A stretch of 47,752 nucleotides of DNA, taken from contig SYIL01000009.1 in assembly GCA_005798825.1 (NCBI GenBank), forward strand, positions 1-47,752. Reading direction: 5' to 3'. This document shows, in pieces, positions 34,731-42,261 of the stretch. Both the position numbers and the translations under genes were made by a program. How positions within the stretch are numbered: position 1 is the first letter of the stretch; every line of letters begins with the position of its first letter. Below the pieces are notes generated by a model. The model saw only the letters and a program-made list of their open reading frames with translations, searched no databases and had not been told where the DNA came from. The DNA comes from Bacteroidota bacterium. GTDB taxonomy: Bacteria; Bacteroidota; Bacteroidia; NS11-12g; UBA955.

Positions 34731-36692
34731 TCATTCTTGGACCCACAAAACTGCATGAACCGCGTAAAGCGAAACATACGTTTGTAATTCTTTGATTAAG
34801 AATTCTCTACTTTGCATTCTGGATATATTTCCACGAATTAACAGTGTATCGCCTTTTTTATGGCAATTCCATTGTTTATTAAAACGAACAATAACGAATG
34901 AGTGCTCAGATTTAGCGCGTTGTACTCTCTTATATTCAATGCCGGATATCAACACAAACACGCCTGCCAAAAGCAGTACAATCGGTCGGAAAATACTATT
35001 GCTTGGTTGGTTCGGCGCTTGAATCGAGCTAAAAGTGCGAGATTTTTGGATGTTGAGAAACTGGTTGACCCTGTTTTTTTTCTTGCTTTTAAGGCAGTAT
35101 TTCGGATTGTATAGCCTTAAATGTCGCTGAGCTGTATGCTTGCATATCCTGTAAACACATCCCAAACAAATCCACATCAAAATTGCTTCCCACCAACCAA
35201 TTTCTAGGGTTTTGAGTTGTTTCAAAGGAAGTAATTCGCCACACTGCAAAACAAAGAGCAATCCCTTCAAAAAAAATGCGAACCCACAATACAAAATATA
35301 TCCAATATAGGGTATCCAACCCAGAAATAAACACAGAAGACCCAGATAAACAGCAATCGTAAATAAGGGCAATAAAAGTAGATTGCCAAGTAAAAACCAT
35401 GTCGGAAAAGAATGAAAATGCAATAGCATCAATGGTGCCGTAAACAATGTAGCTGTAAGGGTTAGACTGATATTTAGCAACAATATATTCAGCCATTTAA
35501 TGGGTGTTTTCCATTGCTTTGACCAAATATCGTGCAGCGTTCCAATGCCCAATACAGCCAAATAACTCAATTGAAATCCCAACTGAAAAATCACATGTGG
35601 ATTCCACAAAATCTGAATATAGGCAGCGCCAAGAAGAACATGCATAAGGTGTTGTTTTCGTCCAAACCCATAATTGCCCACCCAAACCCAAGTCGCACCT
35701 AACATAGCGCGTATCACAGAAGCACCCGAACCCGTAATCCATGCATATACCCATCCCATCATTATCAAAACAATGAGTGCTGCTATCCCAGGTTTGGTTC
35801 GCCCGCCAATGCGGGTTAACAACCACATTAGAGCCCCCATAATCAATGCCACATGCATCCCAGAAACGGCCAAGACATGCATTAAACCCCCAATAGCAAA
35901 TTGCTTTTCGATGTGGGGTTCCAATCCTGCCTTATCGCCAATCAACATGGCATACACAAGTCCAGCATGGCCTGGGGTTAGATTGTCATATAATTGCTTC
36001 CTCACTACAGACAAGAATCTTAATTTTACAGAAAATCCCCTTCCAAGGGGCCGCTTTCCTGCAAATAAAAACAGGGTATCCCAACGCAAATTCCCATCTA
36101 CTTCGATTGACTGCATAATATCTTCCCACTGAACCGATCCAGGGATCGTGGAATTTACGTAGGGCCGAAGTGCCTGAACAGGCAAATGATATAAACTTCC
36201 AACTGATGGTGGGGGAACACCCTTGGGCAAGCTTACACGGAAGTTCAATGGATGTGGATAAAACTCCCCCATGGAATCTAAAAATCCCAAACAACGGATT
36301 TCACCAGCATGTCCTTTTGCATTTGGAATTAGCGTATCTGTGATTGAAATAACCGCCAATTTCTGGGAGGGTTCTTGTATCCAATGATTTTTATTGCCGA
36401 TTTCAGGACCAAAAAATTGCAGTGCAATCGCTGTATTAAAGAAAAATACCGAACCCATGCGCAATTGGGGATTGATGCTGCGATATTTTGGCCAAACCAA
36501 AGACCAAAAAAGAATTGTCGAAATAAAAAATAATGTACTACCCCAAATTGAAAAGTGAATTGGATGGCCAACAAATCGAATGCATGAAAGGTGAAAAAAG
36601 GGATTTGCTCCAGGACAATGAATCCAAATGATACCCAAGGACAATCCACAAAGTGGAATAAAAAAAGAATTTGAACGAATAAATTGTTGCAT
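34731..36692 (-). CDS. comEC: ComEC/Rec2-type DNA uptake channel protein
   Basis: The 653-residue integral membrane protein has an N-terminal DUF4131-like part with three hydrophobic segments and a periplasmic OB-like region (residues about 100-230). The competence domain follows: MHVLAVSGMHVALIMGALMW, then ASVIRAMLGATWVWVGNYGFGR, and about eight more membrane helices (about 260-530). The C-terminal metallo-beta-lactamase domain of longer ComEC proteins is absent; only a helix and about 70 residues follow. ComEC forms the inner-membrane channel for single-stranded DNA in natural transformation. ATG 36692 is preferred to the GTG before it. A ComEA-like helix-hairpin-helix protein is encoded at 43.5 kb. 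Confidence 0.85.
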   Translation of the reverse strand: MQQFIRSNSFFIPLCGLSLGIIWIHCPGANPFFHLSCIRFVGHPIHFSIWGSTLFFISTILFWSLVWPKYRSINPQLRMGSVFFFNTAIALQFFGPEIGNKNHWIQEPSQKLAVISITDTLIPNAKGHAGEIRCLGFLDSMGEFYPHPLNFRVSLPKGVPPPSVGSLYHLPVQALRPYVNSTIPGSVQWEDIMQSIEVDGNLRWDTLFLFAGKRPLGRGFSVKLRFLSVVRKQLYDNLTPGHAGLVYAMLIGDKAGLEPHIEKQFAIGGLMHVLAVSGMHVALIMGALMWLLTRIGGRTKPGIAALIVLIMMGWVYAWITGSGASVIRAMLGATWVWVGNYGFGRKQHLMHVLLGAAYIQILWNPHVIFQLGFQLSYLAVLGIGTLHDIWSKQWKTPIKWLNILLLNISLTLTATLFTAPLMLLHFHSFPTWFLLGNLLLLPLFTIAVYLGLLCLFLGWIPYIGYILYCGFAFFLKGLLFVLQCGELLPLKQLKTLEIGWWEAILMWICLGCVYRICKHTAQRHLRLYNPKYCLKSKKKNRVNQFLNIQKSRTFSSIQAPNQPSNSIFRPIVLLLAGVFVLISGIEYKRVQRAKSEHSFVIVRFNKQWNCHKKGDTLLIRGNISRMQSREFLIKELQTYVSLYAVHAVLWVQE

Positions 36693-36717
36693 CACCAGGG
36701 AAACCCGGCGCTACAGA

Positions 36718-37692
36718 TTAATTGTTGAGAATGCGTTTGATCATCTTGTGCATATCACCTGCCGATTCATCTCGCCTACGCCACTGTTTTTGATCGTACC
36801 AGCGTCCGTATACCTCCAACCTCCCTGCTTCATCGGGTGCGTCAATAATTTCTTGAATACAAGAACCCATTATTTTCATATCTCCCCCAAAAAGGATGTT
36901 GCAAAACTCAAAACGCCTACTGAGGGGAAATTGTGCAATAACGGAATTACTGTCTCGTTTATTGCTTCCAGTATTTGATTCATTCGAAGCATTGGAAAGG
37001 GGCTCAAGGGGAAACAATGTTGGAGCGATATCCGTAGGAACTGTTCTGTATACATTGGCCTGTTCTATTTCTGCAGGTTGAACTATTGGAGGCGGTATTT
37101 CACTTGGGTCATTGTTTGGTACAGAGGGGGGGGGGAGTTCTTCGCCAAATTTAATTTCGGATGCTACCTCGGATTCTACTTCCGATGCTATTTCGGATTC
37201 ATCTGCAAGTAATACTTCCGATTCGTTTGCAAGTTCCACTTCCGATGCTACTTCCGATGCTATTTCGGATTCGTCTGCAAGTAATACTTCGGATTCGTCT
37301 GCAAGTTCCACTTCCGATGCTACTTCCGATGCTATTTCGGATTCGTCTGCAAGTAATACTTCGGATTCGTCTGCAAGTTCCTCCAATACATCTTCTGGCA
37401 ATTTGGATTCAAATTGGGATTCGGATAAGTCATGAACAATTGAATTGTTAGTTGATTCAACGGTTGAAGGAAATTTTTCTTCTGAATTTCCCGCTACATC
37501 AGATTTTTCATGAACAGCATACTGCCTTGAAAGCAACTCAATGTCAACTTCCATGTACAATCTGGCTGCCATAGACTTGATTTCTTCTAATAATTCAGAA
37601 TTTAGATTCACATTTGGGTCAATTTCACTTTCGTGGTGTATCATTGCCAAGCAGTTTAACGCTTCGAGTAAGGGGGTTCTTTTAGATTCCAT
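36718..37692 (-). CDS. acidic repeat-containing protein of unknown function
   Basis: The 324-residue protein has three parts. The N-terminus (about 1-70) is helical. An acidic central stretch (about 106-185) has three tandem copies of a 24-residue unit of the form LADESEVLLADESEIASEVE-type repeats. A proline-rich linker (ELPPPSVPNNDPSEIPPP) then leads into the conserved-looking C-terminal domain (about 255-324) containing RRFEFCNILFGGDMKIM and EVYGRWYDQKQWRRRDES. That domain resembles a C-terminal segment often found in Bacteroidota hypothetical proteins. The proline codons lie in a run of ten C residues (complement of 37126-37135), a slippage site. It starts at ATG 37692. Function is not known; the repeats may form an extended coil or binding tract. 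Confidence 0.7.
   Translation of the reverse strand: MESKRTPLLEALNCLAMIHHESEIDPNVNLNSELLEEIKSMAARLYMEVDIELLSRQYAVHEKSDVAGNSEEKFPSTVESTNNSIVHDLSESQFESKLPEDVLEELADESEVLLADESEIASEVASEVELADESEVLLADESEIASEVASEVELANESEVLLADESEIASEVESEVASEIKFGEELPPPSVPNNDPSEIPPPIVQPAEIEQANVYRTVPTDIAPTLFPLEPLSNASNESNTGSNKRDSNSVIAQFPLSRRFEFCNILFGGDMKIMGSCIQEIIDAPDEAGRLEVYGRWYDQKQWRRRDESAGDMHKMIKRILNN
37126..37135. repeat. homopolymeric G10/C10 tract inside a coding region
   Basis: Ten consecutive G on the plus strand encode the Pro-Pro-Pro of the acidic repeat protein on the minus strand. Loss or gain of one base would change the frame and remove the conserved C-terminal domain. Confidence 0.95.
37162..37377 (-). repeat. 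three tandem 72-bp repeats
   Basis: Three back-to-back units of 72 bases (37306-37377, 37234-37305, 37162-37233) encode 24-residue repeats rich in Asp, Glu, Ser and Ala. Copies one and two are identical at the protein level; copy three differs by Asp to Asn and Ala to Glu, and is followed by an extra partial SEVASE. Each unit also contains two DESE sub-repeats, which suggests growth by slippage or recombination. Confidence 0.93.
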
Positions 37693-37730
37693 GGACTTTG
37701 GCAAGTTACAACAGCATTTTTAATTTCTGT

Positions 37731-38291
37731 ATGCGAGAATTTACACTTATCCACGGTTGTATGTTTGCAGGAAAAACCACGCAACTAATTGAACTTTACA
37801 ATACAAGTGATTGCAATAGTGATGAAAAATTGGCCGTAAAACACTTACTCGACCAGCGATACAATGCGAGTAGAATAAATAGCCATGGAGGTTTACAACT
37901 CTTGGCACACCGCATTGGCAAAGCTGAGGAAATTTACACACTTGTCAACGAATCAACCCAAGAAATTTATATCGATGAAATTCAATTCATGGGACCATTT
38001 GTGATAGAGATAATTGGAGAATTGATGATGAATAATATTCGAATTACTGCAGCTGGACTCGATAAAGATTACCTCGCACGCGATTTTGGACCCATGCCAG
38101 CGCTCAAAAAATTGGCCACCCGAACGATTGAACTTAAAGCCAAGTGTCATGTTTGTGGCTTGCCTGCAAAATTTACATTTAGAAAACCTGGAAACGAAAA
38201 TCTGGTATTGGTCGGCAACAACGCGCTGTATGAAGCACGCTGCGAAGTCCATTGGAATTTGGGAATGCAAGGAAGGCATTTAGAAAAATGA
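37731..38291 (+). CDS. tdk: thymidine kinase (type II)
   Basis: The 186-residue protein is a type II thymidine kinase that phosphorylates thymidine to dTMP in the salvage pathway. It shows the P-loop HGCMFAGKTTQL (about 8-19), KHLLDQRYNASRINSHGG in the place of the family's KPxxDxRYxxxxxxSHxG, the catalytic Glu in IYIDEIQFM (about 86), and a C-terminal zinc site CHVCGLPAKFT ... ARCEVHW (C-x2-C and C-x2-H). ATG 37731 is preferred to a TTG 11 codons earlier, which would overlap the divergent acidic repeat gene's start region. With the deoxynucleoside kinase at 6.6 kb the cell salvages several deoxynucleosides. Confidence 0.88.
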   Translation: MREFTLIHGCMFAGKTTQLIELYNTSDCNSDEKLAVKHLLDQRYNASRINSHGGLQLLAHRIGKAEEIYTLVNESTQEIYIDEIQFMGPFVIEIIGELMMNNIRITAAGLDKDYLARDFGPMPALKKLATRTIELKAKCHVCGLPAKFTFRKPGNENLVLVGNNALYEARCEVHWNLGMQGRHLEK

Positions 38292-38318
38292 GCTTGCAAC
38301 CAAGTTTTCGAATCATTG

Positions 38319-38516
38319 TCAATCGCTAATTTTACTTGCCATTAATTCCTCGAAATCAGGATCCTTATTTTCACAGAGTGTCTTTGTCAATACCCAAACC
38401 ACCTGTATAAAACGCTTAAAAATTATTGGAGATAATTGCACGATACCCACTCGAAATTCGGATACAGATTCTTCTGTATTAACAAGCCAAAATCCAAAGT
38501 AACAGCGAACTATCAA
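38319..38516 (-). CDS. possible small protein overlapping the membrane protein gene
   Basis: A 65-codon frame starts with ATG 38516 inside the 3' end of the 38.5-39.5 kb membrane protein gene and extends 160 bases beyond its stop. The product is SPIIFKRFIQVVWVLTKTLC followed by an acidic tail (ENKDPDFEELMASKISD). The codons begin often with G, as in real genes of this genome. It could be the translationally coupled last gene of the Fe-S operon, or the C-terminal part of the membrane protein after a frameshift. I do not recognise it. Confidence 0.35.
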   Translation of the reverse strand: MIVRCYFGFWLVNTEESVSEFRVGIVQLSPIIFKRFIQVVWVLTKTLCENKDPDFEELMASKISD

Positions 38517-39489
38517 TTAATATTCTATACCACCGGCAGGGAATAAACCATTTTGGAAATACAATTATGGCAGAGTAAATGACCAAGACAATCCAGATTC
38601 CGATATGGAATTGATTATTGTGTTGGAAATAGGTAAGGGTTGATTCTACGGGATGTACAGGCATTTGATTCCGATTTTTGAAAAGAAACTGAGAGGTATT
38701 GTCGAAAAACCCACCCGCCAATTCTGGGAGGAGTGAAAGAATACTTCCCACAAAGAACAATGACATACCTGTAATTTTGGGCCAGTCATTCCAAATATTT
38801 GGGGATTGAATAAAAGCATCCTTTTCACGTTCCATCCAGGCCAACAAGAGAACATTCAATAAAAAAAGACCAAAGCCCTGAATCAAAAAAGGCCAAAACA
38901 CAACAAGGTCTTTTTCATGCCAATCATGCAAAAAAATAGCGCCTAAAACACCAAGCGAAATCAGTATGGGATTGAAAATGGCCGACCATTTTTTTGCAAA
39001 TACCTTACTTACTAGGTATAAAAGTCCTGCTGCAAGCGGAAAAAAAACAGATCGGCACATTGCTTCTATGGAATGTAATACAGGATTGGATTGGGTTTTC
39101 CCAAAAAATAACAATGACCCAATTCCCCAAAAAAATGGCAATACCATCCAAACGACACCACCCCAAATCCATTTTTTTTTCAATGGAAACCCGATGGCAT
39201 GCCATCGGATTGCATCCCAATAAAAATCTATCGCATAAACCCACACGGCAACACAAAATAACCATGGGAGCAAAACCATCGAACTTGGAGAAGTTAGACT
39301 AAGTGCGGTATGAACCCAGTAAAATAAAAAGAAAAACACAATTGGGACCAATGGGATTGACCAAAATTGGGTTCCTAAATTTGGATTAATTGCATTCTGT
39401 TTGGAAGGACAATTGGCAGCATATTGTGATTGTGATTGGGTTGCATAATCTACAAAAGACAAAGACCGCAATCGACCAAAAATCCCCAT
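38479..39489 (-). CDS. integral membrane protein of unknown function
   Basis: The 336-residue product has a polar N-terminus (about 1-45) with several serines and glutamines, then about eight to nine hydrophobic helices from residue 47 to the end. Tryptophan- and phenylalanine-rich stretches such as WGGVVWMVLPFFWGIGSLLFF and WPFLIQGFGLFLLNVLLLAW are typical of inner-membrane permeases or sensors. No recognisable motif or family could be assigned. It begins nine bases after the NifU-type gene and is therefore probably part of the same operon. Its last 38 bases overlap a possible small gene in another frame. Confidence 0.68.
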   Translation of the reverse strand: MGIFGRLRSLSFVDYATQSQSQYAANCPSKQNAINPNLGTQFWSIPLVPIVFFFLFYWVHTALSLTSPSSMVLLPWLFCVAVWVYAIDFYWDAIRWHAIGFPLKKKWIWGGVVWMVLPFFWGIGSLLFFGKTQSNPVLHSIEAMCRSVFFPLAAGLLYLVSKVFAKKWSAIFNPILISLGVLGAIFLHDWHEKDLVVFWPFLIQGFGLFLLNVLLLAWMEREKDAFIQSPNIWNDWPKITGMSLFFVGSILSLLPELAGGFFDNTSQFLFKNRNQMPVHPVESTLTYFQHNNQFHIGIWIVLVIYSAIIVFPKWFIPCRWYRILIDSSLLLWILAC

Positions 39490-39498
39490 TATACGCGT

Positions 39499-39735
39499 TC
39501 AAATTTTGAGTGCGGTAATTTTCCCGATACCGGGAATAGACCTTCGTAAACTCTCCTCAATTCCAGCGGTCATGGTCATTTCACTCATACTACAAGTACT
39601 GCATGCTCCTATTAGCCGGAGAATTACATCATGATTCTTACTGATTTCAACCAATTCTACATCACCCCCATCTGCATGCAAATAGGGTCGCATAGATTCA
39701 AGAACTTTTTCGACCTGCAGTTGTATGTCACCCAT
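39499..39735 (-). CDS. NifU C-terminal-type Fe-S scaffold protein
   Basis: The 78-residue protein is a stand-alone NifU C-terminal domain. LESMRPYLHADGGDVELVEI and the CSTC pair in GACSTCSMSEMTMTAGIEE bind a [4Fe-4S] cluster for delivery to target enzymes. The canonical CxxCP..S has Ser instead of Pro after the second cysteine, but both cysteines are present. Fifteen bases separate it from the Mrp gene on the same strand, so the two Fe-S proteins are made together. Length is normal for this stand-alone form. Confidence 0.92.
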   Translation of the reverse strand: MGDIQLQVEKVLESMRPYLHADGGDVELVEISKNHDVILRLIGACSTCSMSEMTMTAGIEESLRRSIPGIGKITALKI

Positions 39736-39749
39736 TTAACAAAAATACA

Positions 39750-40799
39750 TTAATTTGTTGTTGTAGCCATACTTACCTGTCGGGCCAATTCTCCGGCAAG
39801 CAAAACAAATGGTGTAAGATGTATCGAATCAGCCGTTAATTCGCCCTTGTCTATGGCTTGCATCAATGCAGGATTGAAGGGCAATTCTCCCAAAAAAGGC
39901 AACCCATATTCTTGGCTCAAGGCCTTGCCCCCGCCCTCACCAAACAAGCGATATTTCTTTTGGGGGGCATCCTCAGGAATAAAATAACTCATATTTTCAA
40001 CCACCCCCAAAATGGGCTTGGAAATGGTTTCAATTGAGAACATGCCCAAAGCCCTGCGTGCATCACTAAGGGCCATTTCTTGGGGTGTGGTTACAATAAC
40101 GACACCTGTTAGGGGAACGGTTTGTACCAAACTCAATTGAACATCTCCCGTTCCAGGGGGCAAATCTATTATCAAATAATCCAAATCTCCCCATTCAGTA
40201 TCATTGACAAACTGTTTAAAGGCAGATGAAACCATTGGTCCGCGCCAAACAATCGCTTGACCCCGGGCAGTCATAAAACCAATGCTAAGTAATTTCAATC
40301 CCTTTGCTTCAATGGGCAACATAATTTGCTTTCCGTCTCTGGTAATCATCTGCGGTGATTGATTTACCCCGAAAATCGTGGGTATGCTCGGTCCGTAAAT
40401 ATCGGCATCAAGAAGACCTACTTTGGCTCCCAAGCCAGAAAGTGCCAAAGCCAATGACGCAGAAAGAGTGCTTTTTCCAACCCCTCCCTTACCAGATGCA
40501 ATGGCAATTACATGCTTTACGCCCGGCAAAGTCATTGAAATAGGAATACTGCTTTTTACTCTACTCGTAACTGTAATGTCTACCGCTATTTCCGGATCCA
40601 CCATCAATCTTATGGCATTTTTGCAAGCATTCACCAGCATGTCCTTCATTGGACAAGCAGGTGTGGTAAGAACCAGTGTAAACGAAATTCTATCCCCTAT
40701 TACAAGACCTTCAATCATTCCCAAGCTCACCAAATCTTTTTTTAGATCTGGATCATCCACATGGGAAAGGGCTTTGAGAACTTCTGCTTCGTCAATCAT
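39750..40799 (-). CDS. mrp: Mrp/NBP35-type Fe-S cluster carrier ATPase
   Basis: The 349-residue protein has an N-terminal MIP18/DUF59 domain (about 1-80, LKALSHVDDPDLKKDLVSLG). A P-loop ATPase domain follows, with the deviant Walker A IASGKGGVGKSTLSA (about 104-118), the switch GLLDADIYGPSIP and YLIIDLPPGTGDVQLSL (about 205-222). It carries and inserts Fe-S clusters. The usual C-terminal CxxC of NBP35-type carriers is not visible (VVENMSYFIPEDAPQK sits where ENMxxFxCP is common), so cluster binding may differ. Its ATG shares four bases (ATGA) with the stop of the upstream DUF6787-like gene. Confidence 0.9.
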   Translation of the reverse strand: MIDEAEVLKALSHVDDPDLKKDLVSLGMIEGLVIGDRISFTLVLTTPACPMKDMLVNACKNAIRLMVDPEIAVDITVTSRVKSSIPISMTLPGVKHVIAIASGKGGVGKSTLSASLALALSGLGAKVGLLDADIYGPSIPTIFGVNQSPQMITRDGKQIMLPIEAKGLKLLSIGFMTARGQAIVWRGPMVSSAFKQFVNDTEWGDLDYLIIDLPPGTGDVQLSLVQTVPLTGVVIVTTPQEMALSDARRALGMFSIETISKPILGVVENMSYFIPEDAPQKKYRLFGEGGGKALSQEYGLPFLGELPFNPALMQAIDKGELTADSIHLTPFVLLAGELARQVSMATTTN

Positions 40800-41083
40800 C
40801 GAAAAAGTTCAACGATACGCTGAAAAAATCTTTTTTCAAAGGCCCAAAAATATTTGAACTGCCCAAATATAAATCCATACATCAATAGCAAAATATTATA
40901 GAAAGGGAGAATGAGAATATAATACACGATATCAACCCACCAGTGATCTCCCATATAGGGTTGAACAAATTTTTTAAGATACATAACCGTTGAGCCAGTA
41001 AGGCAAAATACCAGCAATATCAGCCATACCATCCATGTTTTCTTGAGCTTCCAACGCAGCTTAAGTTTGCCTATAAAACCCAC
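40796..41083 (-). CDS. small two-helix membrane protein (DUF6787-like)
   Basis: The 95-residue product starts with basic GKLKLRWKLKKTW and has two hydrophobic helices (about 17-37 and 52-75) and a basic tail (FEKRFFQRIVELF). The shape matches small DUF6787-type proteins found next to Fe-S genes in Bacteroidota. The start is GTG 41083; a perfect TACCTTTG box lies five bases before it. The stop overlaps the ATG of mrp by four bases, so it heads the operon of DUF6787-like, mrp, NifU-type and membrane protein. Function is unknown. Confidence 0.68.
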   Translation of the reverse strand: MGFIGKLKLRWKLKKTWMVWLILLVFCLTGSTVMYLKKFVQPYMGDHWWVDIVYYILILPFYNILLLMYGFIFGQFKYFWAFEKRFFQRIVELFR

Positions 41084-41087
41084 ACTT

Positions 41088-41095
41088 CAAAGGTA
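41088..41095 (-). promoter_or_regulatory. -7 promoter box of the Fe-S operon
   Basis: The minus strand reads TACCTTTG, matching TAnnTTTG, and ends four to five bases before GTG 41083. It is the only good box upstream of the four-gene operon. Confidence 0.45.
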
Positions 41096-41323
41096 CTTAT
41101 TTCACAACAATCCGTAAACGGTAATTGTAATTTTTTATCAAATTTTACACTTTCAAAGCAATTGTTTGATTTTTGATGGCAAAATCAATGCTTTAGTTGA
41201 AATTTGTGGTATTAGATCAGATGCATGCGCCCTGTCGGTATACCTACCAAATGTATAAATGCCCCACCGTATTTTGGCCTTTGTGATTAACCGACTATTA
41301 TCAAAACCAATCATAATCAAACA

Positions 41324-42100
41324 ATGACAGAAAAAGAAGACCTATCCGCCCTTCCCAGCCTCAGTGCTTCAATAAACAATACTCAATCGACCAAAACCCC
41401 TGAAAAACTTCTGGTATTGATGCCTTTACCCATTGGAGAAAATAGTTGGGCGTGGATGAATACCCAAATTTATTTAGAGACCATCACGCCAATACGACAT
41501 TGGATTGCAGAGGATGCAAGAACGTTGAGGCGTTTTTTGTCGGGATTAAAGGCAGGGATTCCCTTAAATGATTTGGATATTTTTGAGTTAACTATTCGCA
41601 GCAAGAAAAATGAATTGGAAGCCCATCTAAAGGAGATTCATTCTGCGCATACAATTGGCTTGGCATCGGAGGCAGGAATGCCCTGTATCGCTGACCCTGG
41701 AGCAATGGTCGTGAAATTGGCACACCAAAGAGGATGGAACGTAAAACCCATAATGGGTCCAAATAGTTTAATGATGGCACTCGCGGGCAGCGGATTAAGT
41801 GGTCAAACCTTTACGTTTCATGGCTATCCTCCAATCAATGAGAATGAAATTAAGCAGCTAAGTACACTTTTATTCAATAAAGCCACCGAGAAACACAGCC
41901 ACATATTCATTGAAACCCCTTATCGAACGGATAGACTACTGCATTTTTTTTGCAAAAACCTTCCCAATGACATGCTCTTGTGTATTGCCCAAAACCTTCA
42001 CTCGAATCAAGAAAGTACAATTACCAAAACCATCAAAGATTGGAAACTAAAAACCGAATCGCTGGGAAAAAGCCCTTGTGTTTTCATAGTTGGACGTTAG
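41324..42100 (+). CDS. RsmI-like tetrapyrrole-methylase-family methyltransferase
   Basis: The 258-residue protein belongs to the SAM-dependent tetrapyrrole methylase superfamily, closest to 16S rRNA 2'-O-methyltransferase RsmI. It keeps LLVLMPLPIGENSW (cofactor start), IRHWIAEDARTLRRFL (the family's AEDTRxxxxLL-type helix), IGLASEAGMPCIADPGA (cofactor loop) and VKPIMGPNSLMMALAGSGLSG. Bacteroidota commonly carry this RsmI-like paralogue in addition to RsmI, so its target is uncertain. The first 28 residues are polar and poorly conserved. It stands alone between divergent operons; the 240 bases upstream hold no other gene. Confidence 0.8.
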   Translation: MTEKEDLSALPSLSASINNTQSTKTPEKLLVLMPLPIGENSWAWMNTQIYLETITPIRHWIAEDARTLRRFLSGLKAGIPLNDLDIFELTIRSKKNELEAHLKEIHSAHTIGLASEAGMPCIADPGAMVVKLAHQRGWNVKPIMGPNSLMMALAGSGLSGQTFTFHGYPPINENEIKQLSTLLFNKATEKHSHIFIETPYRTDRLLHFFCKNLPNDMLLCIAQNLHSNQESTITKTIKDWKLKTESLGKSPCVFIVGR

Positions 42101-42205
42101 ATCTCAGCATAAAAAAATTTAAGAATAGCCATGCAAAGCTGCGTATTAGAAGATTGTAAAATCAATTATTACCATTGTGGGTAGAAAGAGAAAAACTTGA
42201 TTGTC

Positions 42206-42213
42206 TATTTTTG
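42206..42213 (+). promoter_or_regulatory. -7 promoter box of the alpha-oxoamine synthase gene
   Basis: TATTTTTG matches TAnnTTTG about 48 bases before the ATG at 42262. A -33 box is not clear at the standard distance. Confidence 0.35.
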
Positions 42214-42261
42214 CGTTTCATTGGTTAGTTTTACAGCGTTTTTAAATTGATACAAACTACC

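Noticed and set aside
37162-37377. CRISPR-like array
   Set aside because: The repeats are directly adjacent with no unique spacers and are in frame with a protein, so this is a coding tandem repeat.
37112-37451. Two plus-strand open frames rich in Ser/Thr/Asp and Leu/Pro/Arg through the repeat region
   Set aside because: They are antisense shadows of the tandem repeats in the minus-strand acidic protein; their low-complexity sequence follows from the repeat itself.
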